This document shows, in pieces, positions 26,167 through 38,727 of a stretch of 64,000 nucleotides of DNA. Source of the DNA: Panagrolaimus kolymaensis (lineage: Eukaryota; Nematoda; Chromadorea; Rhabditida; Panagrolaimidae). A program made the position numbers and the translations under genes. Position 1 is the first letter of the stretch; every line of letters begins with the position of its first letter. The notes under the pieces were generated by a model. It was not told the DNA's origin. It searched no databases and saw nothing but the letters and a program-made list of their open reading frames with translations. The stretch spans positions 744,001 through 808,000 of the forward strand of contig JAJQJQ010000010.1 in NCBI GenBank assembly GCA_028622995.1. The letters are read 5' to 3'.

Positions 26167-28768
26167 CGTTTTAAAGCTTCTTTTTACTACGGTAAAAGGA
26201 AATAACAAAATAACAATTTTGTTTATATTTATTTTTATTTTATAAAACTATATTTAAGTCTTCTTCTCAATTACCAAAATATACTGGTCAACATTCTCTC
26301 TCTTTTTTTAATGCATAAGCAACAACAACTGCTTTTCATAGAAGACTTTTTTTCAAGTATGATGCCATAAACACCACAAAAACACTAAGAAGACAAATTT
26401 AGCAATAGCAATAGAGAAGAAAGAAAGAAAATAACCAAACCAACCGTCGTTAGTCTCAAGAATTGAGCTTGCTGCTTCATCGTAGTCGTAGTAGTTTTTC
26501 CTTTTCGCCGCCTGCAGGTTCTTGGATGTCGGTGGTTGTGGCACTGCACTCTCTGCATGTGTTCTCCTTTACGCGCATTTTTTGTTTTGTTGCTTTTCTC
26601 ATATTTTGCCTTCTTTTTCTTTTTTAGGCCTTAGAGCATTATTTGCTTCCACAAACATAGAATCGCCTCTATTTTTTTGTTGTTGTTTTAAAAAAGGACA
26701 TTTGTTTATGCTAAATATATGGATAACTTTAACATGACTCCTCCAAATTTGGAAGAACGACATTGACAAAGTCTTCTTTTTTCTATACTGAAGGGAATTA
26801 TTTCTAAATATATCCATTTTTTTGTTCGTCAAAAGTGGAGCTTTAATTGGATGATTAATCAAGCGTCTTTTTCTTTGAGGAAAAAAACATAAATTTTTTT
26901 TTTGAACAAACATAAAAATCGAATAATATTCATAGTAGGAAAAAAAGAAGGAATCTATTTTTAGTTCGGTGATATTTTAAAATATTATTTTTAATTTCAT
27001 TCGATTTTTTTTTTGCAAGAAAAAAAGGTTGCACTTTTCCAATTTTATATTATTACTCTAATTTTTTACTTTTTATGAGAGCATACATACTAACGATGAA
27101 TGGCTTTAAATTGCGTTGATAGCAGGTTTTTAAAGTTACTTGAGCAACAAACAAAAAAGTACAGAATATTCACATGTTTATTTTTATTTATTTTTTGCAG
27201 TATAAATCAACACACTTCCAACGTGTATGTATGTATGTTTGTGAAGGAGCTCAATCACCGCCACATAGAAACAAAAGTTCGCATGCTTTTCTCGTGCACC
27301 TTCGATGATCGTTTCAGTGCTGTCGCATGTTCTTCTATTTCTTATTTCTCCTCATATTTTTTTTTGTCTTTTCACCGCTATGATGTTTTCAAACACGAGT
27401 CTTCCATTCATTTTCTCCTATATAATATTTTTTTTTCATGATTTTCTATACTCATGCAAAAATAAATATTTAAAAGACTTAAACGTGCGAGATTGTCGCT
27501 GAGATAAGACACTTTGCGTGCATTATCTTTTGTATGTCCGACGGGGGATATTCCGTCGTCGCCGTCAAGCTCTAATAGCAGACTACCATTGTGGTTCTTC
27601 ACATTTTTAAAAAAAAGAATTGATTTGACTAAAATTTTATGAAATATTAAAAGAAAACTTTTTAAACCTCACTCTTTTTGTTTTCAATATAGTTTTTTAA
27701 AGTGATCTGTGATTTACCAAAGTCAAATATACGTTTTCTAAAAACATTCCTCTTGTGTGTTTTATTTTTTATTTCTCTTTCCTTTCCCCATAAAAAAATA
27801 ATTGTCATCTTAAAATCAAACTAATGTTTAAAGGTTATTGTCACTACTAACTTTTGATTTTTCTTCCAAGCTCCTCTAAAAAACTTTTTTCCCACCGTAA
27901 TTTTATTTTTTACTTTTACGAGTTTTTTGTTTATTGTTTTTATGCAAGCACAAAAAAACGTGCAACAACACATTTTTTTTCTTCGATTCATCTGAATCGG
28001 TAACTGGAATAACCAATTGGGGATTGAATTTATTTTTGGCGTTTGCGAAAAATATAAAAAAACGAAGAGGATAACTTTAGCGCTTATGGCTAATAACTAT
28101 CGAATGTCTAAAAAAATTACGTTGAATAACTATAGAACTTTTTGGGAAATTGATGAGATGATGATGACTTTTCCTTGTTTTTTTCAAAATGCACGGACGC
28201 ACGAGCCTCTCAAAAACCATCCCCTTTTTTCTTTTTAAATATATTTTTTTGCAGCAGCAATTTCTTTTCTCCTCATCTTCGCAGTATGGGCGTCCCCCAA
28301 ATTGAAGAATAGTGAAAGTCTCGTGTTAGTTAGTTAAAAAAAAGGAGAGAAGGAAAAAGAAGGCTGGGCGGATCGCTAAGTCTTTTTTTTTCTATTTTGC
28401 CGCCGCCTAGACATTAAAGGGCCGGTTCAAGGAGGGGGTTTTCTTTTCTTTTTCTTTCTTCCATTGACGTCTGCCTTCCTTGCTGCTGCTTATTCTTCGA
28501 AAATTTTCGGCAGACACTAGAAAATTGAAAACTTTACAAACATGTACATTATTTTTTCAGGAAAAAATTTTTGTTTTGTTTGCGAGATCGTATTGCATAA
28601 AATATTATAGTACAAAAAATTTATTTATCAAAAGTAAACATTATTTTTTTTTCAGGCCTTACTTATTCTTTTATTTTTCTTCCTGACTTATTTAGTTATT
28701 TTTCTTTCCTTTCTTCTCTCCTTTATTTCCATCACGCAACGTCATAATTATATTCATCAACCACAAAT
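26167..28768. other. Large intergenic region upstream of the Mad-like gene
   Basis: About 2.6 kb between divergent genes, holding poly-T/poly-A tracts and short low-complexity open frames. A GC-richer patch at about 28360-28440 lies 330-410 bases upstream of the Mad-like start and may be part of its promoter. No gene is supported. Confidence 0.5.
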
Positions 28769-31700
28769 ATGAATTCATTGACTATTGACCATCTCATTCG
28801 AGCTGCACAACTTTTCGAACAACAACAAAATGTCCTTCAACTTGGACTTCCAACGCGAGGTTTGTTTTTTTTTTCATCCTAAAAAAGGTTTTTTGATTTA
28901 TAATTTATTTTTTAACACTTTTTTGCATTTCCTCAATTTTTTTCCCTTTTCGATATACAAAATGCGTCACTGCACGTTAGAAGGAGAAGAACTTTCTTCT
29001 TTACAACAGCAGTGATTGTTTTCTCTCAAAAAAAATCTTTAACTTGCATTTTTGTGTTGTGCGTAGTCGTCGTCATCGACATCGTGGGCTTATTTTTTGA
29101 TGTTGTATTACGTTTTTTACTCTAAAATTTTTGTAGGTGTTGAAATTGATGAACATTTATCCAAAATGACGTTCGCAACTCCTTCATGTAATCCAGCAAC
29201 CGTGTCTGCTGCCATAAGCAGCAACTATTGTCCTTCATATGGTGGAAATTCATCAACATCCAGTTTGAGAAGTTCACCAACTAGCAGCATGCTTTCTTCG
29301 GGATCCACTTCACCCCTTCATCATGTATCTCATACTTCCGGTTCAATCAGGAAGTCTAAATGTTCTCATAGCACCAAACAAAGCCGGTAAGTGCTTTATA
29401 TTTATATATTTACCTTAAAATTATTTTGGGTTTTTTCTTGCTTTTTTTTCATTCTCGTGTTTTTAAAGTTAATTGTGGCCTGACCAACCAACTGTTTTTA
29501 AATAAGTCTGTTCATATTCATTTCACATGTTCACTGCATTAACAACAGTAGAAACACCATAGATTTCACAATTTTATTTTTCCATCATCGTAATCCTTTG
29601 CCCTTCTTTTTTTCTTATTTTTATTTTTCACCTACGCAACTGTCCGAAGTGCAGAACAATCATCACTGTTGCACATTAGGATGGTTAGGGTCGGTTGCGA
29701 TAAATAAGTGCATGTGCAATTCACAATTAGTCCCTTATCACGTGAACTCAAATTCTCCTCTCTCTTTTGCATTCATTTTTTGTATGTTAAAACATAAAAA
29801 CAACACAACCTTTTTCTTACTGTTAAAACATTAAAAATTATTCAAAGCAAAGATGAACATTGTTTTTATTGCTTTCAAAAATAACAAATGCATATTTTTT
29901 TGCCTCAAAAAATGTTTACGTATTTTATCTCCTTCTGCTAAACCTAAGATTGCTGCAAACTTTTTTAAGAACTTTTTTCTTTCTTTCATTTACCAAACAT
30001 TTAAGTGCATACAAGCATTAATTATTTAAAGTAAAGTACTATGCTTTCAAGAAAATTATAACTCAAAAATAAATCCTATTTTTGCAATTTAATGTTTATG
30101 ATCACAGATCAGAAATTCACGCCATATTTTTTGTTCTCCTTTTGAATGGATGGCCGACAAAAGCCTCTAACACTCTCCTTCCTCTTCATTCTTTTTTGTT
30201 TCGTTGTCAACAACCCAAAACTAAAGCGTAGCCCTTTATTTTTTTCGGACTTTTATTTTCTCGCCAATACATATTTATGTATGCCACTAGCAATACATTA
30301 CATTTGCGTGCGTTCGTGCACACCCGAAAAAAGTCCACGTGCATTGCCACACATGCACATTTTAATGTGCTCTTTCAAAGAGAAAAATAAAAGCGCAGGA
30401 AAAAAAGAAATGTGACAGGAATAGACTTTGTCCCCTATCAACAACCAACAACGAAACGAAAGAAGAAGAAAAAATCGGCGATTTTTTTACTTCATCATCA
30501 TTGGAAAAAAATGTCGTTTGATCACATGTATTCATGTGATTGAATTGAATTGCTTAGTTGGTTGGTTGGCTTAGGTGTGCCCCTTTTACGTATCTCCCAT
30601 CCATTCATCTATATATCCATCTTTTGCTTTGTCTTTGCGCATGCATAAACAAAAAAATAAATGCAAAATCAAAATTGGGGAATCCAAATAAAAAAACTTT
30701 AATGAAACTTGTTAAAGAAAAAAAGAAACAATAAAATAAATATACAACATCAAATCGAAGAATTTTGTTTTAATTAAAAATATTTTACAGAGCTGCTCAT
30801 AATGAATTGGAAAAAAATCGACGTGCAAATTTGCGATCATACCTTGATCAAATCAAAGCTATTCTACCACCTGAATACGATTCATCTCGTGACACCACGT
30901 TGTCATTATTGACGCGTGCACGAAACCATATTCGAGTGAGTCGTTTACTTCATTTTTTATAACAAAAAACGAAAAAATAGAAAAAAGTATCATCATCAAT
31001 AATGTTTTTGTGTAAAAAAAATGACTGACTTAAAGTTTCGTAATACAGACTGTTTATTCATTTTTTGCTAAAGCATTTTTTTGCATTTTCAAGGAATAGC
31101 GCATTTTAGCCTGTTTTTCATACGTGTCAGAGAAAGAAAAGAAAAACATTGCAGCAAAAACCATTCTTTTAATTTTAAGGGAGCAATGAACATTCTAAAG
31201 TTCTTTTTAAAGAGACACACGTGTATCGCATGTGTACCACATTAAATTGTTTACTTCAAATATGCGCTTAACACGTGGGGTGAGCATTGGAAAAAAGGGT
31301 TGCTGCTGTTGTGGCGGCTCCATCTAGTCAGTCAACCAGCCGAATGGGATAGAGCAAAAGAGAGCCACAGTTTTTTTTACAATTGATGAGCGACGACCGC
31401 ATTTTATTTCGTGTGTTCTCTTCTTTTGCACTCCCGTTACATAGCCTCTGTTGTTTGTCACTAAAAAAATCCTTTTTTTCTTTTCTTCTTTTTTTTGCAA
31501 TGGTGACTTCCGTTGTTCTTCTATAGGATAGACTAAATGACGGGGATAGGAAGAATATACATCGCTTGCTTGCTACTCGCCTCCACAAATAGTTAGTTAT
31601 CTTCCTTGTTCTTTGGTGATGGTGAAGCAATAGTGGTTAGCCAAAAAAAACATGCTACTTCTGCTTGCTTGCTTGCGTGCGACATACATTAACTTTTATG

Positions 31701-32344
31701 CTGCGCTAAAATAAAAGAGGAAAAAATAGCAAAAAAATCTTTACAAACAAACTTTTTGAATTTCAAAAGAAAACAGAAAAATCAAAGACTGTGGGTTGTT
31801 GTATGTTTGTGTTGATGTTGTTGATTATTCATTGAAGGAAAAAAGAAAAAAAGAAGCAAAAATAAAAACACATACATAAGGCACATATATATTTTTAAAA
31901 AATAAACCAGATTTATATTTAAAATAACTTTTTTGTTTTTTATAGATTATGCGTCACAGAAAGAATGAAATAATTTGTCGTCGAAATGAAATTCTCACAG
32001 AAAATGCAAAACTTAAAGAACGCATTGAACGAGCAAAAGCTATGAGAAATGCAAAACGTTGTCGTCAACAACAACACAAACAACAAGAGGAGGTACAAAT
32101 TATTCGAGAAGCATCCATCCCTCAAATGACACCAATCACATCAAATAATAATTCTCGAAATGGATCTCCTATTTTCCTTGAATATAGTCCATCAACCAAG
32201 CCTCAAGCTTTATTTATTCCATCACCAACTGATCGCATGATGACTATTGATCCATATCTTGAAGGCTTACTTCCATCTGTTCCACTTTCATATCCTTATC
32301 CATATTTGCATCAAATGCAACAAAATCGATCAGCAATGGTTTAA
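28769..32344 (+). CDS. mdl-1: Mad/Mxd-family bHLH-leucine zipper transcription repressor, MDL-1-like
   Basis: Four exons (28769-28859, 29137-29386, 30791-30935, 31946-32344) give 294 residues in frame. The N terminus, SLTIDHLIRAAQLFEQQQ, has the hydrophobic spacing of the Sin3-interaction helix found in Mad proteins. A Ser-rich stretch follows. The basic region-helix 1 is AAHNELEKNRRANLRSYLDQIKAILP, with the His-Glu-Arg set that reads E-box DNA, and helix 2 is TTLSLLTRARNHIR. The last exon opens with a zipper-like helix (IMRHRKNEIICRRNEILTENAKLKERI). The tail is Gln- and Pro-rich. Mad proteins pair with Max-like partners, bind CACGTG and repress transcription. Introns 2 and 3 (1.4 and 1.0 kb) are unusually long for this genome and hold four CACGTG sites. 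Mnt is the other possibility, but size and N-terminal helix favour Mad. Confidence 0.85.
29739..29744. promoter_or_regulatory. E-box CACGTG in intron 2 of the Mad-like gene
   Basis: Exact CACGTG, the site bound by Myc/Max/Mad dimers. It is one of four inside this gene's introns; see findings. Confidence 0.5.
30336..30341. promoter_or_regulatory. E-box CACGTG in intron 2 of the Mad-like gene
   Basis: Exact CACGTG, about 450 bases upstream of the bHLH exon. Confidence 0.5.
31218..31223. promoter_or_regulatory. E-box CACGTG in intron 3 of the Mad-like gene
   Basis: Exact CACGTG, paired with a second site 54 bases downstream. Confidence 0.5.
31272..31277. promoter_or_regulatory. E-box CACGTG in intron 3 of the Mad-like gene
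   Basis: Exact CACGTG, second of a close pair in intron 3. Confidence 0.5.
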
Positions 32345-34219
32345 AAAAATGAATAATTAGCATATTAGTTTTTTTCTTCTCATTTTTATCCTCCTACCGC
32401 AATATTTCCTCTCTCATCTAACATGATTTTGATTGATATTGTTTATTTTTTTTATTCTCTCATACCTAATTCGGGTCTAGTGCCGTTATCTTCAGAAAAA
32501 ATGGCTTCAATATTCGATGATGTTGTTTTCGAATATTTTAGTTTATTTTATATCTGTATCTGTTATGTTTGTTAAAGATTGTTGTTTTTGCGCAGAGCGT
32601 AAACCTCCTTACTTTTTGCGTTTTTTATTTTTACTTTTTTTAAAATTGTTTTTTCTCCTTAGCATTTGAGTCTTCCAACACTATTTACTGACTCTGAGTG
32701 ATTTGTTTTGTTTTTTCTAATCTGCCTCAATTTCAAAATGCTTCCAAAAAAATTATTTTCTCTCTGGTCCAGCATGCCTAACTTTATTCTTGCTTGCAAA
32801 AAAAATCAACCAAAAATAATAGCTTTAAAAAAATTTGCTTCTTATTACAGCTCTATGAACTAAAAAAAATGGAGTTTTATACGATAGTTTTATTTTTTTG
32901 GTGATGCGCTTTTAATTATGCTTTTTCTAAAATTCACATAAAAATATACTCTAATTCATAGAGCGCTGGAAAAAAAAGAAGATGAAAATGAAAAATTTTA
33001 TCGGGTTTTTCCCCTCTGTTTTTTAAACTTATAAACTTTTTGTCACCATTTATTTCCGGTTCTCAGGTAGCTCTACTATAAAAATAAATAAAAGTGAGTG
33101 AGACATGATATTATAGTTTTCATCGATAGCTTTTACGTTTTTGGCATAAAAAAATTTTTTTCCAATCAATTTTTTTTAATTCAAACACGTTTTTTTTATT
33201 TGTTACGTCTCTCATCTTTTATTTTATGGAAATCTCTCCATTCTCGTCGTCAATTTTATTTTTCATGCATTCTCACAACACCGGTCATCCATTTTTTCTC
33301 TTTGTTATTTGTTTAAATGTGTTGCAAAGATTTGTCTTCCTTTTTTTGTGTCTGGAAGATATTTCCTTAAAAATAAATAAATATTTTTGTCCATTAAAAT
33401 TATATTTCAAGGAAATACATTTAACATCAGATATTTGGAAGATAGGAAAATAAAATAAATTGCATTCTTTGACTTTTGGTCAAAAACAGAGGAAAAATGG
33501 AAGAGGAAACAAATGCTATTTATTTGATAATTAAGCTTTTTAAAAGTTCATAGCTTTTCCTTGCACTAACAGATGCCTGCCAGTTTGCTTTGGTTTCAAT
33601 GTGTTTGGGTGTAAATTACATTTTTCTATTTTTATCATTTTCAAAAACAATTTCACATGGGTAAAAAAAACGATTAATTTGAATGCTGTCGCTAGTGATA
33701 TAAATTTTGCAGCACGGAAAGTATTAAACCAACGTAACAAAATAAAAAACGAAAAACAAAAGTACTTTTCTTTGTTTGTAAAAACTCTTGTGGACGCCGT
33801 CCTTTGACGTATGTAAAAAAGCTGCTTCATCGAAATAGTTCGAGAATTTCTGTTTTGACCCGAAATAAAAAATAAATTTAGTGTAAAACCTTTCACGTGG
33901 ACACAAATGTGCACTTTGTTCTTCAAATTGCAAAGTGATCTAACGTTTTATTTTCTTACTTTAAATTTGTCCAATGAAACGAAGAATTTCTTTCCTTTTT
34001 TTCTTAAAATAAAACATTTCATGTGATGTGTGACAAATTTAAAAAAGAAGCGCATGGTTTGAATGAAAAATATTTATAAAAACTTTTTTCAACATCTGGA
34101 TAAAGTTTTAATAACAAAAAATGAAAAGATAAAAACTGAAAGAATTTAAACTTTAATCAACAAAAAAAAGTTTTTTGAAAGATTACATAACCATTTTTCT
34201 AGTTACCAACATCATTTTT
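32345..34219. other. 3' flank of the Mad-like gene and gene-poor DNA
   Basis: AT-rich sequence with likely 3' UTR just after the stop. Open frames on both strands (for example near 33540-33926) are low-complexity and mutually overlapping. No gene is supported. Confidence 0.5.
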
Positions 34220-34946
34220 TTATTTTTGCTTGGCTGCATTTTTGCAAATATTGTGGTCATTTAAAAGTAAATATGGCTTTTCATTTTTCTTTTCACAAAC
34301 TTTAGCAGCAAGAAATCTTCCATTTTCTTTACATTTAATACAATTAAGAATTTGTAATTGTTTATCAAAATCAAATGAATATGTAATAGACCGGCAATCA
34401 TCAAGATTAACAGTAATATTTTGAGTTCCATTTAATTTTTTGTCAATTTTATAATTATAAATAAGTTGATGACTTTTAAATAAATTTCTTCCATTACACA
34501 CGTGTTCATCATCAATAATTTCGATAAACCTTTCATTATTAATATTTTCCAAAAGTTTTACTCTTGTTCGTTTAAACTTTTTATTACAATCTAAGCAATA
34601 ATAAAGCGTGCTTGTATACGTGTATTCATGCACAACATGTTTATTAGTTGAATTAAAAATAATTAACCTTGATTCAGAAATGCCATTAATATTTGACAAC
34701 ATTTGAAAGTTTGGAGATGTTGTTATTTTTTGGTTTTTCATATAGTTTAGGATTATATTCTCGAGGAGAGCAAAAGTGCTCGTTTGGTCCATATTTTACA
34801 TATTCTTTTTCATTTTCATCGGAAATAATTTTCGCGCTTACACCTTTATTTTTTCCTTTACAACTTGAACACATATAATTGTTTAATTTCTTGTTATATC
34901 CCATTTTAGAATACAAAGTAACAGCGTCATAAAAGTTTATGTTCAA
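34220..34946 (-). pseudogene. Cys/His-repeat (FLYWCH-like zinc-finger-like) protein, broken by a frameshift or unrecognised intron
   Basis: Two overlapping minus-strand frames (34946-34686 and 34792-34220) together encode three copies of one module. Its core is C-x2-C, a run of basic residues, then H-x-C: YMCSSCKGK...NEHFCSPREYNPK, YYCLDCNKKFKRTRVK...DEHVCNGRN and LNCIKCKEN...DHNICKN. The spacing recalls FLYWCH-type and related C2HC DNA-binding fingers of nematode repeat families, but FLYW-C-H itself is not seen, so the family name is tentative. The frame changes by one base in an A-rich stretch around 34720-34760 with no splice pair that I can see. The first frame has no good ATG at its 5' end. 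This could be a decayed gene, a sequencing indel, or a gene with an exon I missed. Confidence 0.5.
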
Positions 34947-34949
34947 TTA

Positions 34950-36271
34950 CACTTATATTTTCAAATAATCTTGGTTAAACCAACATGAACATAAAATTAA
35001 ACCTCCATGATGCCCATTTTTACAGTAAAAAGAATTTTACTACACGATTTTAAATTTCTCTGTATTTTTTTGAATGCTTTTATCGAACATTATTAATAAA
35101 AATGAGCACTTTTTGAAAGTTGAGTTTATACGTTTAAATGCAGCTACTTTTAAATAAACGCATATTTAAAGATTACCCGCTTTGAATTAGCCAATTCTTA
35201 ACTTAATTTATTTGAAATCGACCTGATTTCTACCATCTTTGTTAAAACAGGGCGCGAAGAGGTATTTATTTAAAATAAAGAAGCGTTATAATTATTCCAA
35301 ATCTCCAAGAGGAAAAAAGAGATACTCAACACCAAATAAAGAAAAAATTGAAATGATACCTGTGTTTTTTTTTCTAAATTCAGTTGAAAATCAAAGAAGT
35401 GGACTTTCGTTTGCGTTTTTTATTATCCATGATTTTTAATGAATCTGTAGTTTGAATAAAATTTCAAAGATTATCCCCGTAAAAAATTAAAACTCAAGTT
35501 TTAGTTTTCTTCTTTCTTTTTTTGGAAGACACAACCTGTTCTTCTCATCCTCCCCAAAATTGCTGCTCACTTTTTTTATACATCTTTGAATTGAATAAAA
35601 AAGTGGACAATATTTTATTTTCTTTCGTTACGGACATTTCAGTAGCAACACCAATTACCTCCTCTGAAACTGAATGACCATAAATCCATTCAAACCTCTT
35701 TTTTCATTTTTCTTTATTTATGTAAAAATTAAAGAACTTTTTTCTTATTTTTCATTGTTAATTTTTTGTTTTGTTGATTGAACGAGAAAAAAAAGGTTGT
35801 TGAAGATGATCTTTTATTTTTTCAACCAAAAAAGATTTTGTCACTTTCATTACTGCTGAATTCGATTTTTTTTCTAGAATAAAAAAGTGAAGAAAAGATT
35901 TGATATCCTTTTTTAGCGGTGACTAAAACATGCCTGTGTATCTTTTTCTTTGAAATTGTCGGGTTGACATTTTTTAGCAGCGTTTAACGGATAATTTCCT
36001 CAAAAAAAAAAGAAGATGAGCGCATGCGCATAAATATTTTTGATGTCCGTGGTTTCTATATATCTCGGTTCCGCTCAAAAATCAGCCATTTAACGTTCAA
36101 ATAATAAAGCCTGTTTTTTAATGGAGCTTCTTCATTCTGCCCTTGAAAAAGAAAAGAAAATTACTTTATTTTTTGACATTCTTTACCTTCTCGTAGTCAT
36201 CCTTTCTTTTTATATCCTTGAAAAAATCCGTGATATTTTGAAATCAAATTTTTAAACCATTTATTTCAGAA
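34950..36271. other. Gene-poor region upstream of the BPI-like gene
   Basis: AT-rich, no domain-bearing frame. A 3' splice site TTATTTCAG at 36261-36269 ends two bases before the BPI-like ATG and is the likely trans-splice acceptor. Confidence 0.5.
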
Positions 36272-38188
36272 ATGATTCTTAAAAAGGGTTTTTGGATTAT
36301 CTGTATATTTTTTATATCTGTAGATTCTCGAATTTTGGTTGTTCCTAATGCAAGTTGGAATCAACAATATGGCAAGTTTATATTTTTATGGCCAAATTTA
36401 TTTTTTCAACTTCTCTGTTTTTTTTTAGGATTTCCTGGAGTTAAATTACGTCTTACTCGAAAGGGTGCTGAACATATTAAAAATGTTGGAGTTCATTTAC
36501 TCAACGAACAACTCGCCCAATTGAATGGCTTTCATGTAACTCACCCTTTTTCTCGTCCAGGTCTGGAAGGGACTATTTCTGTAACTGATATTCGTACACT
36601 TCGTTATCAAGCACCCCAAGCTGCTCATATACAATTTATTGCTCCATCATATTTAGTTTTATCCATTGAAAATGCGGCTATTAGTCTTGCAGGACGTTTC
36701 CTAGGACAATCAGGAGTTTTTCAAGTTTCTGGTTATGTTCATGGTGACCTAATTGGAATGAGTGTTTCCATTATTACTAGCATTCGAGCCCTTCAAGATG
36801 GTTCAATGTCGGTTCAAGTCGCAAATTGTACAACTGTTGTATCTCAAACTCAATTTAACCTTGAACCTGAAGGCCCACTTGGCCCAATTGTTAAAACATT
36901 TGAGGTAAAAATTAAATTTTTATATTTAAGTGTTTTTTCTTTCTATCATTTTGATCTATCTTTTTTTAGTTACAAATTAATGAGGCGATTCGTGAAAAAA
37001 TTCCATCATTGTTTTGTAAAGGATTACAAGATATTATTGAAAAAAATTCTCCTGAAATGTTTCAACGTTTAACAAGAGCTCATCTTTCTGAACATTTTGA
37101 AGGATTTAATTCTGATAGCGTGGTGATTGATCGGTAAAAAATAATTTCATAATTAAAAACAATTATTAAATTTTCTCGTTTTTTTTTAGCTTCCTTCGTC
37201 GATTTACCCATGGTTTATATGTAGATAATCGAAACATTGCGGATCCCATCGTCACTTCAGAATACTTTGAAACTCAACAAAGAGGTGAATTAAATTACAA
37301 TGATAGCAATAGCGAAACACCATTTTATCCTCGTCCCATGCAAGTCGATACTGAATATGATAAAATGCTTTATCTTTATGGATCCGAATATGCTCTCAAT
37401 TCCCTTTTATATCATGCTTATGAAAACGATAGACTTTCAATGTCTTTAGAAGCCAATGCCTTACCCGAAAAATATCGTGGCTTTATTCGAACTACTTGCG
37501 ATCAAGAACAAACTGGAGCTCCAGATAGTGATGATTTTGTTTCGGGAATTTGTGTGGGGAAATTAATTCCTTCGATCGCTGAAAATTTCCCAAATACTAC
37601 TACCAAATTTGTTATGCTACCTGCTGCATTACCCGAAGTTAAATTTTATGATGGTTTAAGCACCATGGATGTAAAAAGTAAAATATTCCTTAACCAATAT
37701 TTTTAAATATTAAATCTTTTTTTAGCTAAAATTTTAACTTATGTTTTTGATAGACAATTTAACCGTGATAAACAAATTCTTGTTTCATCTGCTGATGGAG
37801 TTGCAGATATTAAATTAGCAGCAGAAGATGGAAAATTTGCTGGAGATTTAAGATTGCGGAAGCTTAATGTAAGGCTTCATCGAAGTGCCATTGGCGGTAT
37901 TGATCCTGCTTCCATTTCACAATTGGCACCTCTCGCAAAAACTTTCCTTGGACCTCAGCTTAGTAGTGGATTAAAACGTGGTTTTCCATTTCCATTAAAG
38001 GTTGGTTAGACTTTTCTTTTAAAATGGCTTTAATAAATGAAATATTTATTCAGGATTCCATTACATTTGTCAACCCTGATTTTACTATCCATGATGGATA
38101 TGCTCGACTTGCCACAGATTTTATTCTCGGTGAACACAAACTTCGTGAAAAAGTTGCTGAAGCTTTTCAACGGATTAAAGCCTCATAA
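36272..38188 (+). CDS. Secreted BPI/LBP/CETP-family lipid-binding protein
   Basis: Six exons (36272-36371, 36429-36904, 36970-37133, 37190-37677, 37726-38000, 38054-38188) join in frame to 545 residues. A signal peptide is clear (MILKKGFWIICIFFISVDSR). The first barrel contains FPGVKLRLTRKGAEHIKNVGVHLLNEQL, the BPI-type opening, and the pair of cysteines expected for the conserved disulphide (VQVANCTTVV and SLFCKGLQ). The second half carries LSMSLEANALPEKYRG and ends LDSITF-like NPDFTIHDGYARLATDF, as the C-terminal barrel of the family does. Nematode members such as NRF-5 bind phospholipid outside cells; whether this is NRF-5 or a paralogue is open. The first intron uses a GC donor (GCAAGT at 36372), see findings. 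The acceptor just before the ATG suggests trans-splicing. Confidence 0.85.
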
Positions 38189-38727
38189 TTTATTTTATTA
38201 TTTTATCTATCTTTGTGCAAATTTTTCATTTCCTCTGTGCATTATTTTTTTGCGTGATACTCAATGCTGAAATTCAGCGATATTTCTTTATATTTTTAAA
38301 AATAAAAATTTTGATTATTATTTTTGAGAATCTCCATCGAAAAGCATAGGATGATTTTCAAATAGCAAAATACATAAAATCAATATATTTATTTTAAAGG
38401 AAGCTTTTTTTCCAAGTCGAGCTGATCAAAAGCTTAAAATGTGGAATAATGGCTGCTGGCTTGAGGGGGCGATTAAAGCCAACTGCTGAGGAAATAACGC
38501 ATTGAAGGAAGAAAGGCATAACAAAAAAAGTGTCTCCGATTTGAATGCTATTTTTTTTAAAAGCTGTTATGCCTTTTATTTATTTTGAATACTTTTTTTG
38601 CGTCACAACAAATTTTAAATTCCCAATTTTTGCTATTTTATTTTTGTCGTTTTGGTTCTGTAAAATTTTGCGGGTTATTGGTTTCGTTGATATTTAAAAT
38701 GTTTAAAAAATGTTAATTTTTTTATAG
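38189..38727. other. Intergenic spacer
   Basis: 3' flank of the BPI-like gene with AATAAA-like signals, then poly-T leading to a TTTTTTATAG acceptor ending at 38727, directly before the next start codon. Confidence 0.5.

Noticed and set aside
26353..27602. Several open frames in the gap upstream of the Mad-like gene
   Set aside because: Phe/Ser/Lys-rich frames typical of poly-T and poly-A DNA; no splice structure or domains.
33540..33933. Three overlapping open frames on both strands
   Set aside because: Mutually overlapping, low-complexity and without domain signals.
35239..35439. Basic open frame of 66 codons
   Set aside because: No ATG in good context, no domain and AT-driven composition.
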